Shown here in pieces: positions 16,188-26,200 of a DNA stretch of 64,000 nucleotides. The notes beneath the pieces are model-generated. The model ran no database searches. It worked only from the letters and a program-made list of their open reading frames with translations, and had not been told where the DNA came from. Origin of the DNA: Paenibacillus sp. R14(2021). Lineage in GTDB: Bacteria; Bacillota; Bacilli; Paenibacillales; Paenibacillaceae. Made by a program: the position numbers and the translations under genes. Numbering within the stretch: the first letter of the stretch is position 1; every line of letters begins with the position of its first letter. The stretch spans positions 1,736,001-1,800,000 of the forward strand of contig NZ_CP080269.1 of assembly GCF_019431355.1 (NCBI RefSeq), read 5' to 3'.

Positions 16188-18050
16188 CTATCCGATAAAT
16201 ATACGGTTGCGTCCATTCTTCTTCGCCTCGTACAAAGCCATATCTGCCCTGTAAAATAACGACTCGACGCTGATTTTTTCTTCTTCAAACGTCCATTCCG
16301 ACAGTCCGCAGGAGACCGTTACCGCCGGATCGGTAAGTTCTTCAACCATGCTTCGTATCCGTTCCGCAATCCGATACGCTTGTGCAGAACGAATATGAGG
16401 CAAATAAATCGCCAGCTCCTCGCCGCCCCATCTGGCCGCAATATCGGAATCCCGAATACTGGAACGGATCACGTCGCTCACAATGATTAAAATGCTGTCG
16501 CCGATCAAATGCCCGTACGTATCATTAATGCGCTTGAAGTGATCGATATCCACCAAGACAAGCGAGCCGCACGGATCCTTCCGCTGACGCGACTGAATTT
16601 GCTCGTTAAGGTAATGGCGGGCATGCAGTCCGGTTAGATTGTCAGTAATGACCATCCGGCGTACTTCGGCATGCAGCGATGCATTGGATATGGCAAGTCC
16701 GATATGCGTGGACAGCACCTGGAGCAGCTTGAAATTCTCGTAGGAGAAGAAATTCGGGCTTCTGTGCGATACCATAATGACGCCGATTACTGACGTTCCC
16801 GACATCACCGGCGCGGCGATCAGCGACCTCGCGCCTGTACCGTCCATCAGGCTGGAATCCACCGCGCGGGTGGCCCAGTAATCCGATATAATCAAGGGCT
16901 CCTTCGAACTGTAGACCATGCCGCAGAACCCGTATTCCGTCGAATAAATCTCATTCGCCGCGGCCGGCACGTTGCTCGCCACGATCTGAAAATTGCTGTT
17001 ATCCTTGCTGAGCTGCAGCAGATTGCAGTAATCAGCTTTAAAAATATTGAGCAGCTCGCTCATCGCAAATTCGAACACTTCATTCAAACGCAGCGATTGA
17101 TTCAGCCGCTTCGTCAGCTCGTTAATGAGCTGCAGCTCGGTAATCAGCAAATTGGACTGCTCGAACAGCTTCGCATTCTCGAAGGCGGAGCCTGCCGTAT
17201 CTGACAGCATCCCGAGCGACCGCAGCTCGGAATCCTCCCAATGCTCGTTGTTGATCGTCATGCTGAGCACGCCATATACCGCTTGTTTACCGCTCATCGG
17301 AATCGACAGCTTCGTTATTCCAGCTTCATCTGCATTTACAACGGGCCTTCCCGACAGAAAGGCTTGCGCGTTGCGATCATCCGTGGAATGACGGAGCTGC
17401 AGCGGTTTGACCCTGGCATCTCCATTTACGAAATCCTGGGATAAATACAAATTAACATCGGCATGCGGATATAATTTCTCCACATCGTCTAAGAGGACGT
17501 TGAGAACGGAATGAACATCGTTCTGATCATGGAGACGCTTCGCCACTTGGAACAAAATATCTCTGCCCTGCGCTTCTTTATCACTGATTTGCTGCTGTTT
17601 CATGATTTGGCTTACAGCGCTCAAATCGAATTTGTAATAGAAGATCCCGGCCAGCGCTTGAGCGGCTGCCTGAAGCAGGGCATAGAGTGCTCGGCATTCG
17701 CTGCCGTCGAACACCAAGCCGAGCAGCGCAAGATTCGTTTGATCATTCCATCTTGTTTTAATCGGAACGCTTATCTCCTGTTTGCCGGGAAGATCGCCTT
17801 CATGCGTATATTCCGACAATACCGTGCCATCCGAGTTTAGAAGCATGATTCTATGACATAGCAGCGGGGACGAAATCTTCGCGGCCCCCAGGTACCATTC
17901 TTGAAAAGACGCCTTCAATAAGGCTTCCACCGCTTCGTCGGCCACCGGAAGCTCCTTATGCTTTAACCAATTGACGGGCTGCTGCGTTTCATGGGAGTTG
18001 CCAACGATTTGGCCGGCGAGGTTCGTCAAATCGGAGTCCGTTCTTTTCAT
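16188..18050 (-). CDS. GAF-GAF-GGDEF diguanylate cyclase (YtrP-like)
   Basis: About 620 residues from the ATG of MKRTDSDLTN; a GTG at 18110 would add 20 residues. Neither start has a strong site. A TATAGT directly before the GTG hints that transcription begins there, favouring the later start. Two GAF domains (about residues 165-310 and 325-460) precede a GGDEF domain. Its active site is RWGGEEL, and a product-inhibition I-site RDSD lies exactly five residues upstream, so it should be an active, feedback-inhibited c-di-GMP synthase. No membrane segments: a cytoplasmic sensor. In Bacillus subtilis ytrP, of the same architecture, also lies next to rpsD. Confidence 0.87.
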   Translation of the reverse strand: MKRTDSDLTNLAGQIVGNSHETQQPVNWLKHKELPVADEAVEALLKASFQEWYLGAAKISSPLLCHRIMLLNSDGTVLSEYTHEGDLPGKQEISVPIKTRWNDQTNLALLGLVFDGSECRALYALLQAAAQALAGIFYYKFDLSAVSQIMKQQQISDKEAQGRDILFQVAKRLHDQNDVHSVLNVLLDDVEKLYPHADVNLYLSQDFVNGDARVKPLQLRHSTDDRNAQAFLSGRPVVNADEAGITKLSIPMSGKQAVYGVLSMTINNEHWEDSELRSLGMLSDTAGSAFENAKLFEQSNLLITELQLINELTKRLNQSLRLNEVFEFAMSELLNIFKADYCNLLQLSKDNSNFQIVASNVPAAANEIYSTEYGFCGMVYSSKEPLIISDYWATRAVDSSLMDGTGARSLIAAPVMSGTSVIGVIMVSHRSPNFFSYENFKLLQVLSTHIGLAISNASLHAEVRRMVITDNLTGLHARHYLNEQIQSRQRKDPCGSLVLVDIDHFKRINDTYGHLIGDSILIIVSDVIRSSIRDSDIAARWGGEELAIYLPHIRSAQAYRIAERIRSMVEELTDPAVTVSCGLSEWTFEEEKISVESLFYRADMALYEAKKNGRNRIFIG

Positions 18051-18223
18051 CCTACGCAGCACCGCCTTTCTTCGCAGTTGTATTCTTTGTCGAAAGCCTG
18101 AATCTGTCACTCTACTATACTTGAAATCTAGATTTATTGCACTAACTCCAATAGAAATAAATAGGACTTTAGTATCATTTTATATCAAGAGAATTCGAGA
18201 CCTCGATCTTATCGCTATTTCAC

Positions 18224-18251
18224 TTGACATTACCCGTTGAATTTATATAAT
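18224..18251 (+). promoter_or_regulatory. Sigma-A promoter of rpsD
   Basis: Consensus TTGACA, a 16-bp spacer and consensus TATAAT. Transcription should begin near 18258, leaving an untranslated leader of about 165 bases. Confidence 0.85.
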
Positions 18252-18257
18252 ATTTAT

Positions 18258-18424
18258 AGTTGAATACATGGGAGCGGTTTTGTGTCACCCTCAAGAGACT
18301 GTCGCTAACGGACTGCGGCTGAACATTCCGGTTAGGCTTTCGTTGCTTGGCAATGAAGCGGAGACAGCACTCGGCGAAACACCCATTTTCAAACATCCCA
18401 TTTGAAGAAGGAGTTTTACGACAC
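18258..18424 (+). promoter_or_regulatory. rpsD leader, probable S4 autoregulatory RNA
   Basis: The long, GC-rich untranslated leader between the consensus promoter and rpsD contains several short pairing segments (for example CTGTCGC...GCGGAGACAG) and ends in AAGGAG 11 bases from the ATG. In Bacillus, S4 represses rpsD by binding a pseudoknotted leader of this kind. The position and length fit, but I have not proved the pseudoknot. Confidence 0.5.
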
Positions 18425-19024
18425 ATGTCAAGATATACAGGTCCTAAGTTTAAATTGAGCCGTCGCCTCGGCATCTCCCTTAGCGGAACAGGCAAAGAAT
18501 TGAAACGCGCTTTCCCTCCTGGTCAACACGGCCCGGGCCAACGCAAAAAAATGAGTGGTTACGGTATTCAATTGCAAGAAAAACAAAAGCTTCGTCATAT
18601 GTACGGAATGAACGAAAAACAATTCCGCAACCTGTTTGATAAAGCATCGAAACAAAAAGGTATCGCCGGTGAAAACTTCATGGCCCTTCTTGAGAGCCGT
18701 CTGGACAACTTGGTATACCGTCTTGGTTTCGCTAACTCCCGTGCAGGCGCACGTCAACTGGTTTCGCACGGTCACGTTACTGTGAACGGCAAAAAAGTCG
18801 ACATCGCTTCGTACACGGTTTCCATCGGTGATGTAATCGGCCTGCGCGAGCGCAGCCGTACACAAAAATCGATCAAAGAAGCTTTGGAAGGCCGCAACTT
18901 CCTTCCAAACTACCTGGAATTCAACGACGCATCGCTTGAAGGTAAGTTCCTTCGTCTTCCTGAGCGCGCTGAGCTTCCGCAAGAGATCGACGAAAAACAA
19001 ATCGTCGAGTTCTACAGCCGTTAA
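18425..19024 (+). CDS. rpsD: 30S ribosomal protein S4
   Basis: 199 residues from ATG ([16 protein letters not shown]), the standard Bacillota S4 length. An upstream ATG at 18347 lies in the leader and is rejected. The N-terminal domain is followed by the S4 RNA-binding domain ([38 protein letters not shown]) and the conserved C-terminal IVEFYSR. S4 nucleates assembly of the 30S body and usually represses its own synthesis. Codon use is strongly biased, as expected for a highly expressed gene. It is monocistronic, ending at a strong terminator. Confidence 0.97.
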   Translation: MSRYTGPKFKLSRRLGISLSGTGKELKRAFPPGQHGPGQRKKMSGYGIQLQEKQKLRHMYGMNEKQFRNLFDKASKQKGIAGENFMALLESRLDNLVYRLGFANSRAGARQLVSHGHVTVNGKKVDIASYTVSIGDVIGLRERSRTQKSIKEALEGRNFLPNYLEFNDASLEGKFLRLPERAELPQEIDEKQIVEFYSR

Positions 19025-19030
19025 TAAGCA

Positions 19031-19065
19031 AGAGGTGCAAAGCATATGCTTTGCATCTCTTTTTG
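19031..19065. terminator. Terminator between rpsD and floT
   Basis: AGAGGTGCAAAGCAT / ATGCTTTGCATCTCT forms a 15-bp stem with one mismatch, followed by TTTTT on the plus strand. It separates two convergent genes. Confidence 0.85.
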
Positions 19066-19072
19066 CGTTCTA

Positions 19073-20632
19073 CTAGGATTGCGTATCAGTCAGCAGACGC
19101 TTCGTCATGTCAGCCGCCGATGCAGACGCTGCGGCAGCCGCTTCAGACGCGCCAATCGCTCCTTCAATTGCCGATGCAGCTGTTGATTTTGAAGTAAGTC
19201 CTCTTACGAAAGCGTTCAGGTCAATGCCGGAAACGCTCTTCAGCATCTCTGGAGCCGTCGCCATAAGCGACGTGACATAATTGCTGAGGCGTGCCGCCCC
19301 TTCGCCATGGCCGGTATCCACGACCGTCAGTTTATCTATTGCTCCAATCGGCGCTGCCACTTTGCCGGCAAGCTCGGGAAGCATCTTCACGATGATGTCG
19401 AGAACCGCCGCTTCGCCGAACAACTCGAACGCGCGGGCAAGCTTTTCTTTTGCCTCGGCCTCTGCAAGACCGCGCAGTCGGATGACATCGGCCTCCGCCG
19501 TTCCTTTGGCGCGTTCGGCATCCGCGATTGCCAAGCCGTCCAGCCGTTTCTGCTCTGCATTTGCTTTCGCTTCCGCTTCGATCTGGTACTGTGCGGCGTC
19601 GGCTTCACGCATCCGCTTTGCTTTATCCGCTTCCGCCGCCTGCTCGACCGCATAGCGGTCCGCATCCGCTTTCTTCTTTACTTCCGCGTCATACTGCTTC
19701 TCGCGTCGCAGAATTTCTCTGCCCTCGAGGTCGATCTCCCGCTCCTTGCGGACGAGTTCGACCTGCATCTGCTCTTCAACCACCCTTTGCTTCGCGCGGG
19801 CCTCCTGAATTGCGTACGCTTGGTCCGCTTCTGCTTTCGCCGAATCCTGTTCCTTCTTGAAGGAAGCGACCTTCAGTTCCTTATCCTTCGAAGCTTCAGC
19901 GAGGTTCGTATCCCGGAGCAGTTCGGCCTTCTGCCCTTCCTCTTCGGCTCTAGCCTTCTGAATCCGGGAATCCCGTACGGCTTCCGCCTCGGCAATGTCT
20001 GCGTCCCGCTTGACGGCTGCGATTCTCGGCTTGCCGAGCGCGTCGAGATATCCATGCTTGTCGCGCAGGTCCTTGATCGTGAACGACACGATCTGCAAGC
20101 CCATTTTCTTCAGATCCCGCGCCGCGACGCCCTGCACTTCCTGTGCGAATTTATCCCTGTTGCGGTACACTTCCTCCACGGTCATGGAACCTAATATAGC
20201 GCGCAGATGACCTTCTAGTACCTCTTGCGCTTCCATCTTCAGCGATTCCGTCGGTTTGCCGAGGAACTGCTCTGCAGCCGTTGCTACGTCTTCAACCGCA
20301 CCGCCGATTTTAATGATGGCAACGCCATCGCAAATGACAGGAACACCTTGTTCCGTGTACACTTCGGGCGTTGAGACATCCAGCTTATGCGATAACAGCG
20401 ACAGAAAGTCCGCTTTCTGAAATATCGGAAGTATGAAAGCACCTCCGCCTCGGACGATTTTGTTCTTGCGTCCGGAATCGTCGGACGTGATGTTCCGGCT
20501 TCCCAGGAACGAGCCCGTGACGATCATCGCTTTGTCCGGTCCCACCGTCCGATATCTAGCCCAGAAGGCCAAGCCAAGCACGACCAATACGCCGACAACC
20601 GCAGCAGGAATAACAAGATAATCTGGCATCAT
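19073..20632 (-). CDS. floT: Flotillin-like protein FloT (YuaG)
   Basis: 519 residues from ATG (MMPDYLVIPAAVV), with GAGGAG 9 bases upstream; the GTG two codons earlier is too close. One N-terminal membrane segment (about 7-25) is followed by an SPFH/band-7 domain. A long Ala/Glu/Lys-rich coiled coil with many EA.A repeats (about 215-400) and a C-terminal Ala/Ser-rich tail complete it. FloT organises fluid or functional membrane microdomains and supports cell-wall synthesis and signalling. It is the second gene after yuaF, the same order as in Bacillus subtilis, where the operon belongs to the sigma-W regulon. Confidence 0.94.
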   Translation of the reverse strand: MMPDYLVIPAAVVGVLVVLGLAFWARYRTVGPDKAMIVTGSFLGSRNITSDDSGRKNKIVRGGGAFILPIFQKADFLSLLSHKLDVSTPEVYTEQGVPVICDGVAIIKIGGAVEDVATAAEQFLGKPTESLKMEAQEVLEGHLRAILGSMTVEEVYRNRDKFAQEVQGVAARDLKKMGLQIVSFTIKDLRDKHGYLDALGKPRIAAVKRDADIAEAEAVRDSRIQKARAEEEGQKAELLRDTNLAEASKDKELKVASFKKEQDSAKAEADQAYAIQEARAKQRVVEEQMQVELVRKEREIDLEGREILRREKQYDAEVKKKADADRYAVEQAAEADKAKRMREADAAQYQIEAEAKANAEQKRLDGLAIADAERAKGTAEADVIRLRGLAEAEAKEKLARAFELFGEAAVLDIIVKMLPELAGKVAAPIGAIDKLTVVDTGHGEGAARLSNYVTSLMATAPEMLKSVSGIDLNAFVRGLTSKSTAASAIEGAIGASEAAAAASASAADMTKRLLTDTQS

Positions 20633-20653
20633 GTACACGTTCTCCTCTCGTTT

Positions 20654-21187
20654 TTACAATTCGAGCTCCAGCTTGGATACGAGGAGCGTATGTGCGTCGA
20701 TTCGAACTACGACAACACGGGTGCCCAATGGAATCAAGACGCCATCAAAGCTTGCCGCAATGTGATAGGTGAGACCGGCTAAGACTTTAACGGATACTTC
20801 GCCGAAGCCTGCAGCAGGGATGGGGACAGTAACTTCGCCGATTGCGCCGTTCAACTCCTGCATAGAGTAACCCGTCGAATTCTCGCTTCTCTCCATCGGC
20901 CTAACATAGAGGATGTAGATGCCGGCCGCCGCCATGCAGCCGCACAGAATCGCAAGCAAGATAACGATTGCGTTCCCAAGCGAGGTATGATGTTCCAACA
21001 GCAGCCCTGCTCCGCCGAAGACGGTAATACCGCCTACGATTGCCATCGGCTGCAGGATGGGATGACCATCCAGTGACAGGAAATCCAGCATTCCATCCAG
21101 CGCCAAGCTGAGCCAATCCCCCAAAACAACACTTACGACCGCAAATAAAATTCCACCGATCAGACAGCCTAAAAATACGCCTTCCAG
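20654..21187 (-). CDS. yuaF: NfeD-like membrane protein YuaF, partner of flotillin
   Basis: 177 residues if started at CTG 21185-21187, giving (M)EGVFLGCLIGGILFAVVSVVLGDWL. AGGAGG stands 7 bases before this CTG. The first usual start codon in frame is a TTG at 21124; it has no ribosome site and would cut off the first membrane helix. The full-length reading is close to the 174 residues of B. subtilis YuaF. Two or three further membrane helices and a C-terminal NfeD OB-fold (GAIGEVTVPIPAAGFGEVSVK, then GTRVVVVRID) follow. NfeD proteins assist flotillins. The floT start follows 21 bases after its stop. Confidence 0.8.
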   Translation of the reverse strand: MEGVFLGCLIGGILFAVVSVVLGDWLSLALDGMLDFLSLDGHPILQPMAIVGGITVFGGAGLLLEHHTSLGNAIVILLAILCGCMAAAGIYILYVRPMERSENSTGYSMQELNGAIGEVTVPIPAAGFGEVSVKVLAGLTYHIAASFDGVLIPLGTRVVVVRIDAHTLLVSKLELEL

Positions 21188-21245
21188 AACCCTCCCTCCT
21201 CTCCTGTATCAAATTCCAATAATTTGAAGCGCATCCGGTATTTAT

Positions 21246-21271
21246 TACGCCGCTCCTGCACTAAAGTTTCG
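21246..21271 (-). promoter_or_regulatory. Sigma-W-type ECF promoter of yuaF-floT
   Basis: Minus strand CGAAAC, a 16-bp spacer and CGTA, against the sigma-W consensus TGAAAC-N16-CGTA. It lies about 60 bases upstream of the proposed CTG start. The -35 overlaps a 14-bp palindrome, TTTCGCTAGCGAAA (21267-21280). Confidence 0.75.
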
Positions 21272-21421
21272 CTAGCGAAAATCGTAACTGAACCTGCCGT
21301 ATCGACGATTCATTCCGAACGCAAATCATCTGCGATGACTTACGAGACAACACCTTATTTGGTGTAAGCTCATAAACGCGGTACCATGCGGCATAATCGG
21401 ACGACCGGTTTCACCGCCAAC

Positions 21422-21464
21422 AGAAAGAAGCCTGCCGGCGCAGCGGTGCGCACAGCAAGCTTCT
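21422..21464 (-). terminator. Possible terminator of tyrS
   Basis: Minus strand AGAAGCTTG pairs with CAGGCTTCT (one G-T pair) around a GC-rich inner hairpin and is followed by the T-rich TTCTGTT. It is weaker than the other terminators here. Confidence 0.45.
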
Positions 21465-21476
21465 CGGCGGCTATTG

Positions 21477-22733
21477 TTAACGGAGCACGATTCTCGCGAA
21501 TTTACGTTTGCCGACTTGAATAATGTCGCCGTCCGCGGGTGCAATCTCGGCCGTCCAATCTTCTACCTTCTCTTCGTTGATGCGAACGGCCCCCTGCTCG
21601 ACGCTGCGTTTCGCTTCGCTGCTGGATGCCTGAAGAGCGAGCGTCGTAAGAAGCCTCAGAATGCCGATTGACCCGCCGTCCAAATCCGCCGGAGACAGAA
21701 CGACCTCCTGGATGTCGCCTGGCAGCGCACGCTTCTGGAACACGGTAATAAAATGCTGCTCTGCAGCCGCCGCGGCCTCTTCGCCGTGGTACATGCGAAC
21801 GAACGTGCGGGCAAGCTCCATCTTCACATCGCGCGGATGCAGACTTCCGTCTTCGATTCCGGTCCGCAGCGCCAGCAGCTCGTCGTCACCGAGATCCGTC
21901 GCAAGCTCGTAGTATTTGAACATCAGCCCGTCTGGAATGGACATCGATTTGCCGTAAATTTGGTTCGCTTCTTCGTCGATGCCGATATAATTGCCGAGGC
22001 TCTTGCTCATTTTGCTGACGCCGTCCAAGCCTTCGATGAGCGGTGTCATGATTGCGGCTTGTGCGGATTTGCCGTACTCCTTCTGCAGCGTGCGGCCCAT
22101 GAGCAGATTGAACTTCTGGTCTGTTCCGCCAAGCTCTACGTCGCTCTCCAGCGCTACGGAATCATAGCCCTGCATCAGCGGGTAGAAGAATTCATGGATG
22201 CTGATCGGCTGTCCCGTCTGATACCGCTTCGTAAAATCATCCCGCTCCAGCATACGCGCAACCGTGACTTTGGCAGAGAGTGCTACCACATCCGCGAAGT
22301 TGAGCGGGCTAAGCCATTCGGAATTGTAATAAACCGTCGTCTTCGCCGGATCGAGCAGTTTGTAAATTTGCTTCTTGTACGTCTCCGCATTGCGTTTCAC
22401 GTCTTCCTCGGTCAGCTGTCTGCGCGTCTCCGATTTCCCTGTCGGATCGCCGATCCGGCCCGTAAAATCACCGATAATGAGCTGCACCTCATGTCCGAGC
22501 TGCTGGAATTGTCTCAGCTTATGAAGGACGACCGTATGTCCAACATGAATGTCCGGTGCCGAAGGATCAAGCCCCAGCTTTACTTTTAGCGGCTTGCCTG
22601 CAGCCACGGATTGAACAACCTTTGCTTTCAGTTCTTCTTCAGGCACGATTTCAACGACGCCGCGGCGGATGACTTCCATTTGGCGTTCAACTTCCCGCTG
22701 CTGCGCGGCACTTAACTGCTCCCATTTCACCAT
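21477..22733 (-). CDS. tyrS: Tyrosyl-tRNA synthetase (TyrZ-type)
   Basis: 418 residues. The class I signature is HVGH (63-66), and the second signature is a canonical KMSKS (241-245). That matches the TyrZ subgroup, unlike the KFGKT motif of B. subtilis and Geobacillus TyrS. The C-terminal third carries an S4 RNA-binding domain (SVEQGAVRINEEKVEDW). It charges tRNA-Tyr. Expression should be controlled by the T-box leader directly upstream. It lies between floT/yuaF and the penicillin-binding protein gene. Confidence 0.95.
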   Translation of the reverse strand: MVKWEQLSAAQQREVERQMEVIRRGVVEIVPEEELKAKVVQSVAAGKPLKVKLGLDPSAPDIHVGHTVVLHKLRQFQQLGHEVQLIIGDFTGRIGDPTGKSETRRQLTEEDVKRNAETYKKQIYKLLDPAKTTVYYNSEWLSPLNFADVVALSAKVTVARMLERDDFTKRYQTGQPISIHEFFYPLMQGYDSVALESDVELGGTDQKFNLLMGRTLQKEYGKSAQAAIMTPLIEGLDGVSKMSKSLGNYIGIDEEANQIYGKSMSIPDGLMFKYYELATDLGDDELLALRTGIEDGSLHPRDVKMELARTFVRMYHGEEAAAAAEQHFITVFQKRALPGDIQEVVLSPADLDGGSIGILRLLTTLALQASSSEAKRSVEQGAVRINEEKVEDWTAEIAPADGDIIQVGKRKFARIVLR

Positions 22734-22741
22734 ACTGGCAC

Positions 22742-23076
22742 CACTCCTGTCCGGAAAATAAAAAAATCCCTCTCGTCCTCAAGGGACGAGAAGGATTTGC
22801 TCGCGGTACCACCCTCGTTAGAGCCGCCGGCGCTGCGCACGATGTACACAGCATGACCGCCAATACGGCTCTCACTTCATTAGATAACGGATATCATCCG
22901 GAAACAGACTACTTGCGTGCTTTCCCGTTACAGAGGAAGCGCGGTTCGTCCGATCAGCTCAAGGCGGTAATTCGAATTGCGGCACGTACCGGTTTGCACC
23001 ACCACCGGCTCTCTGAAATCGCCCCTCCGCAGCTCTACTGAAGCCTGTCAATGCGTTCACATATTCACTTTTCTTG
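22742..23076 (-). ncRNA. T-box leader of tyrS
   Basis: The minus strand has the T-box core GGGTGGTACCGCG (about 22801-22818). It is followed by an intrinsic terminator made from AAATCC-TTCTCGTCCC / GGGACGAGAGGGATTT and a T run (about 22757-22798). The upstream part has the AGAGAGCCGGTGGTGGTGCA and AACCGG Stem I elements. GAATTACCGCC (about 22962-22972) contains a tyrosine UAC triplet that could be the specifier. Uncharged tRNA-Tyr would pair here and stabilise the antiterminator. Confidence 0.88.
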
Positions 23077-23082
23077 TTACCA

Positions 23083-23112
23083 CTTATAACACAAGAGACG
23101 GTTTGTAGTCAA
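23083..23112 (-). promoter_or_regulatory. Promoter of the tyrS T-box transcript
   Basis: TTGACT, an 18-bp spacer and TATAAG on the minus strand, just upstream of the leader. Confidence 0.6.
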
Positions 23113-23207
23113 CGGGCACAGGAACCAAGATTGGAGAATTAGGAGATTATGGAGATGGTTGGGTATATTCGTCGGTCACCTACTCCAAATTCTCTGGTGA
23201 TTTATGC

Positions 23208-23213
23208 TATAAT
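23208..23213 (+). promoter_or_regulatory. Extended -10 of the penicillin-binding protein gene
   Basis: TGCTATAAT (extended -10) lies 34 bases upstream of the start codon. No clear -35 at the usual distance. GGAGGAGG follows as the ribosome site. Confidence 0.55.
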
Positions 23214-23246
23214 AACTCTGTTAATTCGGAGGAGGCTAATCATCGT

Positions 23247-26200
23247 ATGGATCAAGACCGTCAACAGAAAACAAAAGGATACAGCAAATGGCGGACTTTT
23301 GGTATCGTGACGCTCGTAACGTTCAAATGGCTATTTATTTTCGGGATATTGATCGGATTGTTTGCCGGAGCAGCCGTTGCTGGCTACGTGGCATCCTTCG
23401 TCAAAGACGATCCTATTCGCCCGCGCACAGAGATCGAAGCCAAGATCAACGAGAATGCGATTACGGGCTTTGTCTACTTTAATGATGGACAAACGCCAGT
23501 CGGTCAGCTGCGGACCGAAGAAGACCGCCGATTGATCAAGCGGAACGACATTCCGCAACAGGTCGTCAATGCCGTTCTCGCGACGGAGGACAATAATTTC
23601 TATAAACATATCGGCGTCGATTTCAACGGTCTTGCGCGTGCCGTCAAGCAGAAGCTGCTGAACGAAGATACGCAAACCGGCGGAAGCACGCTTACCCAGC
23701 AGCTGGCCCGTCAAGTATTTCTCACGCTGGACAAGACGGACAGCCGTAAAGCTAAGGAAATCTTCCTCTCGCTGCGTCTCGAGCGCTTCATGACGAAGGA
23801 CGAGATTCTGACAGCCTACCTTAATAAAGTACAGTTCGGGACAGGCAACAGCGGTTACAACCTGTATGGCATTAAAGCCGCAGCCAAAGGGATTTTCAAC
23901 ATTACGGATTTGAGCCAGCTCAATATTGCGCAATCCGCCTATCTGGCCGGCTTGCCTCAGCGCCCATCTGCGTATACCGCATTTACCAGCAAAGGCAAGT
24001 TTAATCCGTCCGGCTTCAAGCTGGCCGTCGACCGGCAGCATATCGTGCTTATGCGCATGCTGCAGACAGCCCGTATCAGCCCCGAGCAGTATAACGAAGC
24101 CATGAGCTTCGATATTAAGAATTCACTTGCAAAGCCAACCGAGAAGGCATACTCGACATTCCCCTTCCTCATGCTTGAATCAGAGCGGCAAGCGGCAGAA
24201 ATTCTGCTCATGCAGAAGGATCCAAATCTAAGCCAAGAAGACGTAAGGAAGAAAGAGAATGCACCGCTGCTTGAAGATGCGCGCGAGCATCTGCTGCGGG
24301 GCGGCTATCATATTTACACGACCATTGATAAAAAGGTATACAATTCCATGCATAAAGTCGGCGCCGATCCTAACAACTTCGATTCGGACAGCAAAGAGAA
24401 AGGGATGGAGCAGACCGGAGCCATCATGTTGGATCATAAGACAGGCGCTATTCTAGGCATGCTGGAAGGCCGCGATTTCTATACGGAGCAGCTCAACCAC
24501 GCCACGCAGATGACGCGTCAGCCCGGGTCCACGATGAAGCCGATCGCCGCGTATTTGCCGGCCATCGACAAAGGACTCATTCAACCGGCAAGCGTCATCG
24601 ATGATTCGCCAATTGTCATGAAAGATGGTCAGAAGGGCTTCCATATTCCGATGAACGTTACGAAGAAGTTCTACGGTCTGGTAACAGCCCGCGACGCGCT
24701 CAATCGTTCTCTGAACATTCCGGCACTCAAAATCTTCAATCAGAAGGTCACGATTCCGGAAGCATGGAAATTCGCCCGCAAGCTCGGCATTACGTCCATC
24801 AAGCCGGAAGACGAATATGCGCAAACCGGCGTAATCGGGGGCCTCAGCATCGGCGTTTCCGTCGAAGAGCTCACGAACGCATACGGCGCAATTGCAAATA
24901 ACGGCGTATTCAACGACGCCTATATGATCAGCAAAATTACCGATGCCGACGGAAATGTCGTCTACGAGCACGAAGCCAAGCCGCTTCGCGCGTTCTCGGA
25001 GCAAACCGCATTCCTGATGACGGATATGCTGCGCACCGTCATTTCGGATCCGCGTGGATCCGGTCACAGCATTATGTCGCTGTTCAAGAATTACGGCAAA
25101 GTTCCAGTCGTCGGCAAAACAGGTTCCACGCAAAGCTACGGCGATGTCTGGTTCATGGGCTTCTCGCCGGACATTACGCTTGGCGTATGGGTTGGTTACG
25201 AGAAACAGATTTACTCCCTCTCCAAGGAAGGAAGAAACCGCGCCCGGATCGTCTGGTCTCAAATCATGAACGAGGTTACAGCCGAGCGGCCGGAGTTATT
25301 CAAGACCAAACATTTTACGATGCCATCAGGTATCGTAAAATCAACCGTATCCAGTGTGAGCGGCAAGCTGCCAACAAGTCTTACCCGCAGCGAGGGCAAG
25401 CTGGTAACGGATTGGTTCAACCGTAAATTCCTGCCGAAGGATTCTGACGACGCACTGGTCAAAATGGCCGTCATTTCCTATAACGGCGTAAACTATATTC
25501 CGCAGCCGACAACGCCTTCAGATATGGTCAAGGAGCAGACCGTTGTTAAACGGGAGAAACCGCTGGATGAGCTTATGCAGGAAATCGAAGCCGCACAGGC
25601 CAAGCTTCCGCAAGACAGCCGCAAGCCAATGAGCGTGTATTTGCCGGAGGATGCGGATCGGGATGCGCCTTCGATCGTCGATCCGCGAGTCGACGACGGC
25701 AGCGCCCCGTCTGCACCGGCAAACGTTAGGATTGAAGCGGTATCCTCCGCCAGCGCCTATCGAATTTCCTTCTCGGCTGCACCGCAGAAGGATGTCGTCG
25801 GGTACCGGTTATACCGCGCCGTTAATGACGGGCCGTTCACGAACGCTGGCAGCCCGGTTATGACAGGACAAGAGACCAAGTTTATCAACTATGCCGGAGC
25901 TGGAATTTACAGCTACTATGTCACAGCCGTAGACGTCGCCGGCAAAGAATCAGCGCCGAGTATAATCGTTTCCTCGAGCGGCAGCTATACGCAGCAATTG
26001 CCGGATACCAAGCCGGGGAAAGGCAGCGACGCAGACGACATTACGACGCTGCCGGATACGGGAGCACCGCAGGGAACGGATACAGGCCTTGCCGCCCCCT
26101 CCGCACCGATGAATATCTCCGTGTCGGGAACAGAAATCGGAATTAAACTGACTTGGTCGGATAATGCAACCTCCGAACAAGTCACGCAATATAACGTTTA

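Noticed and set aside
21376-21392. T-box-like core TGGTACCGCG on the minus strand downstream of tyrS
   Set aside because: It shares ten bases with a T-box core, but there is no Stem I, no following terminator/antiterminator pair, and the next gene (yuaF) has its own sigma-W-type promoter.
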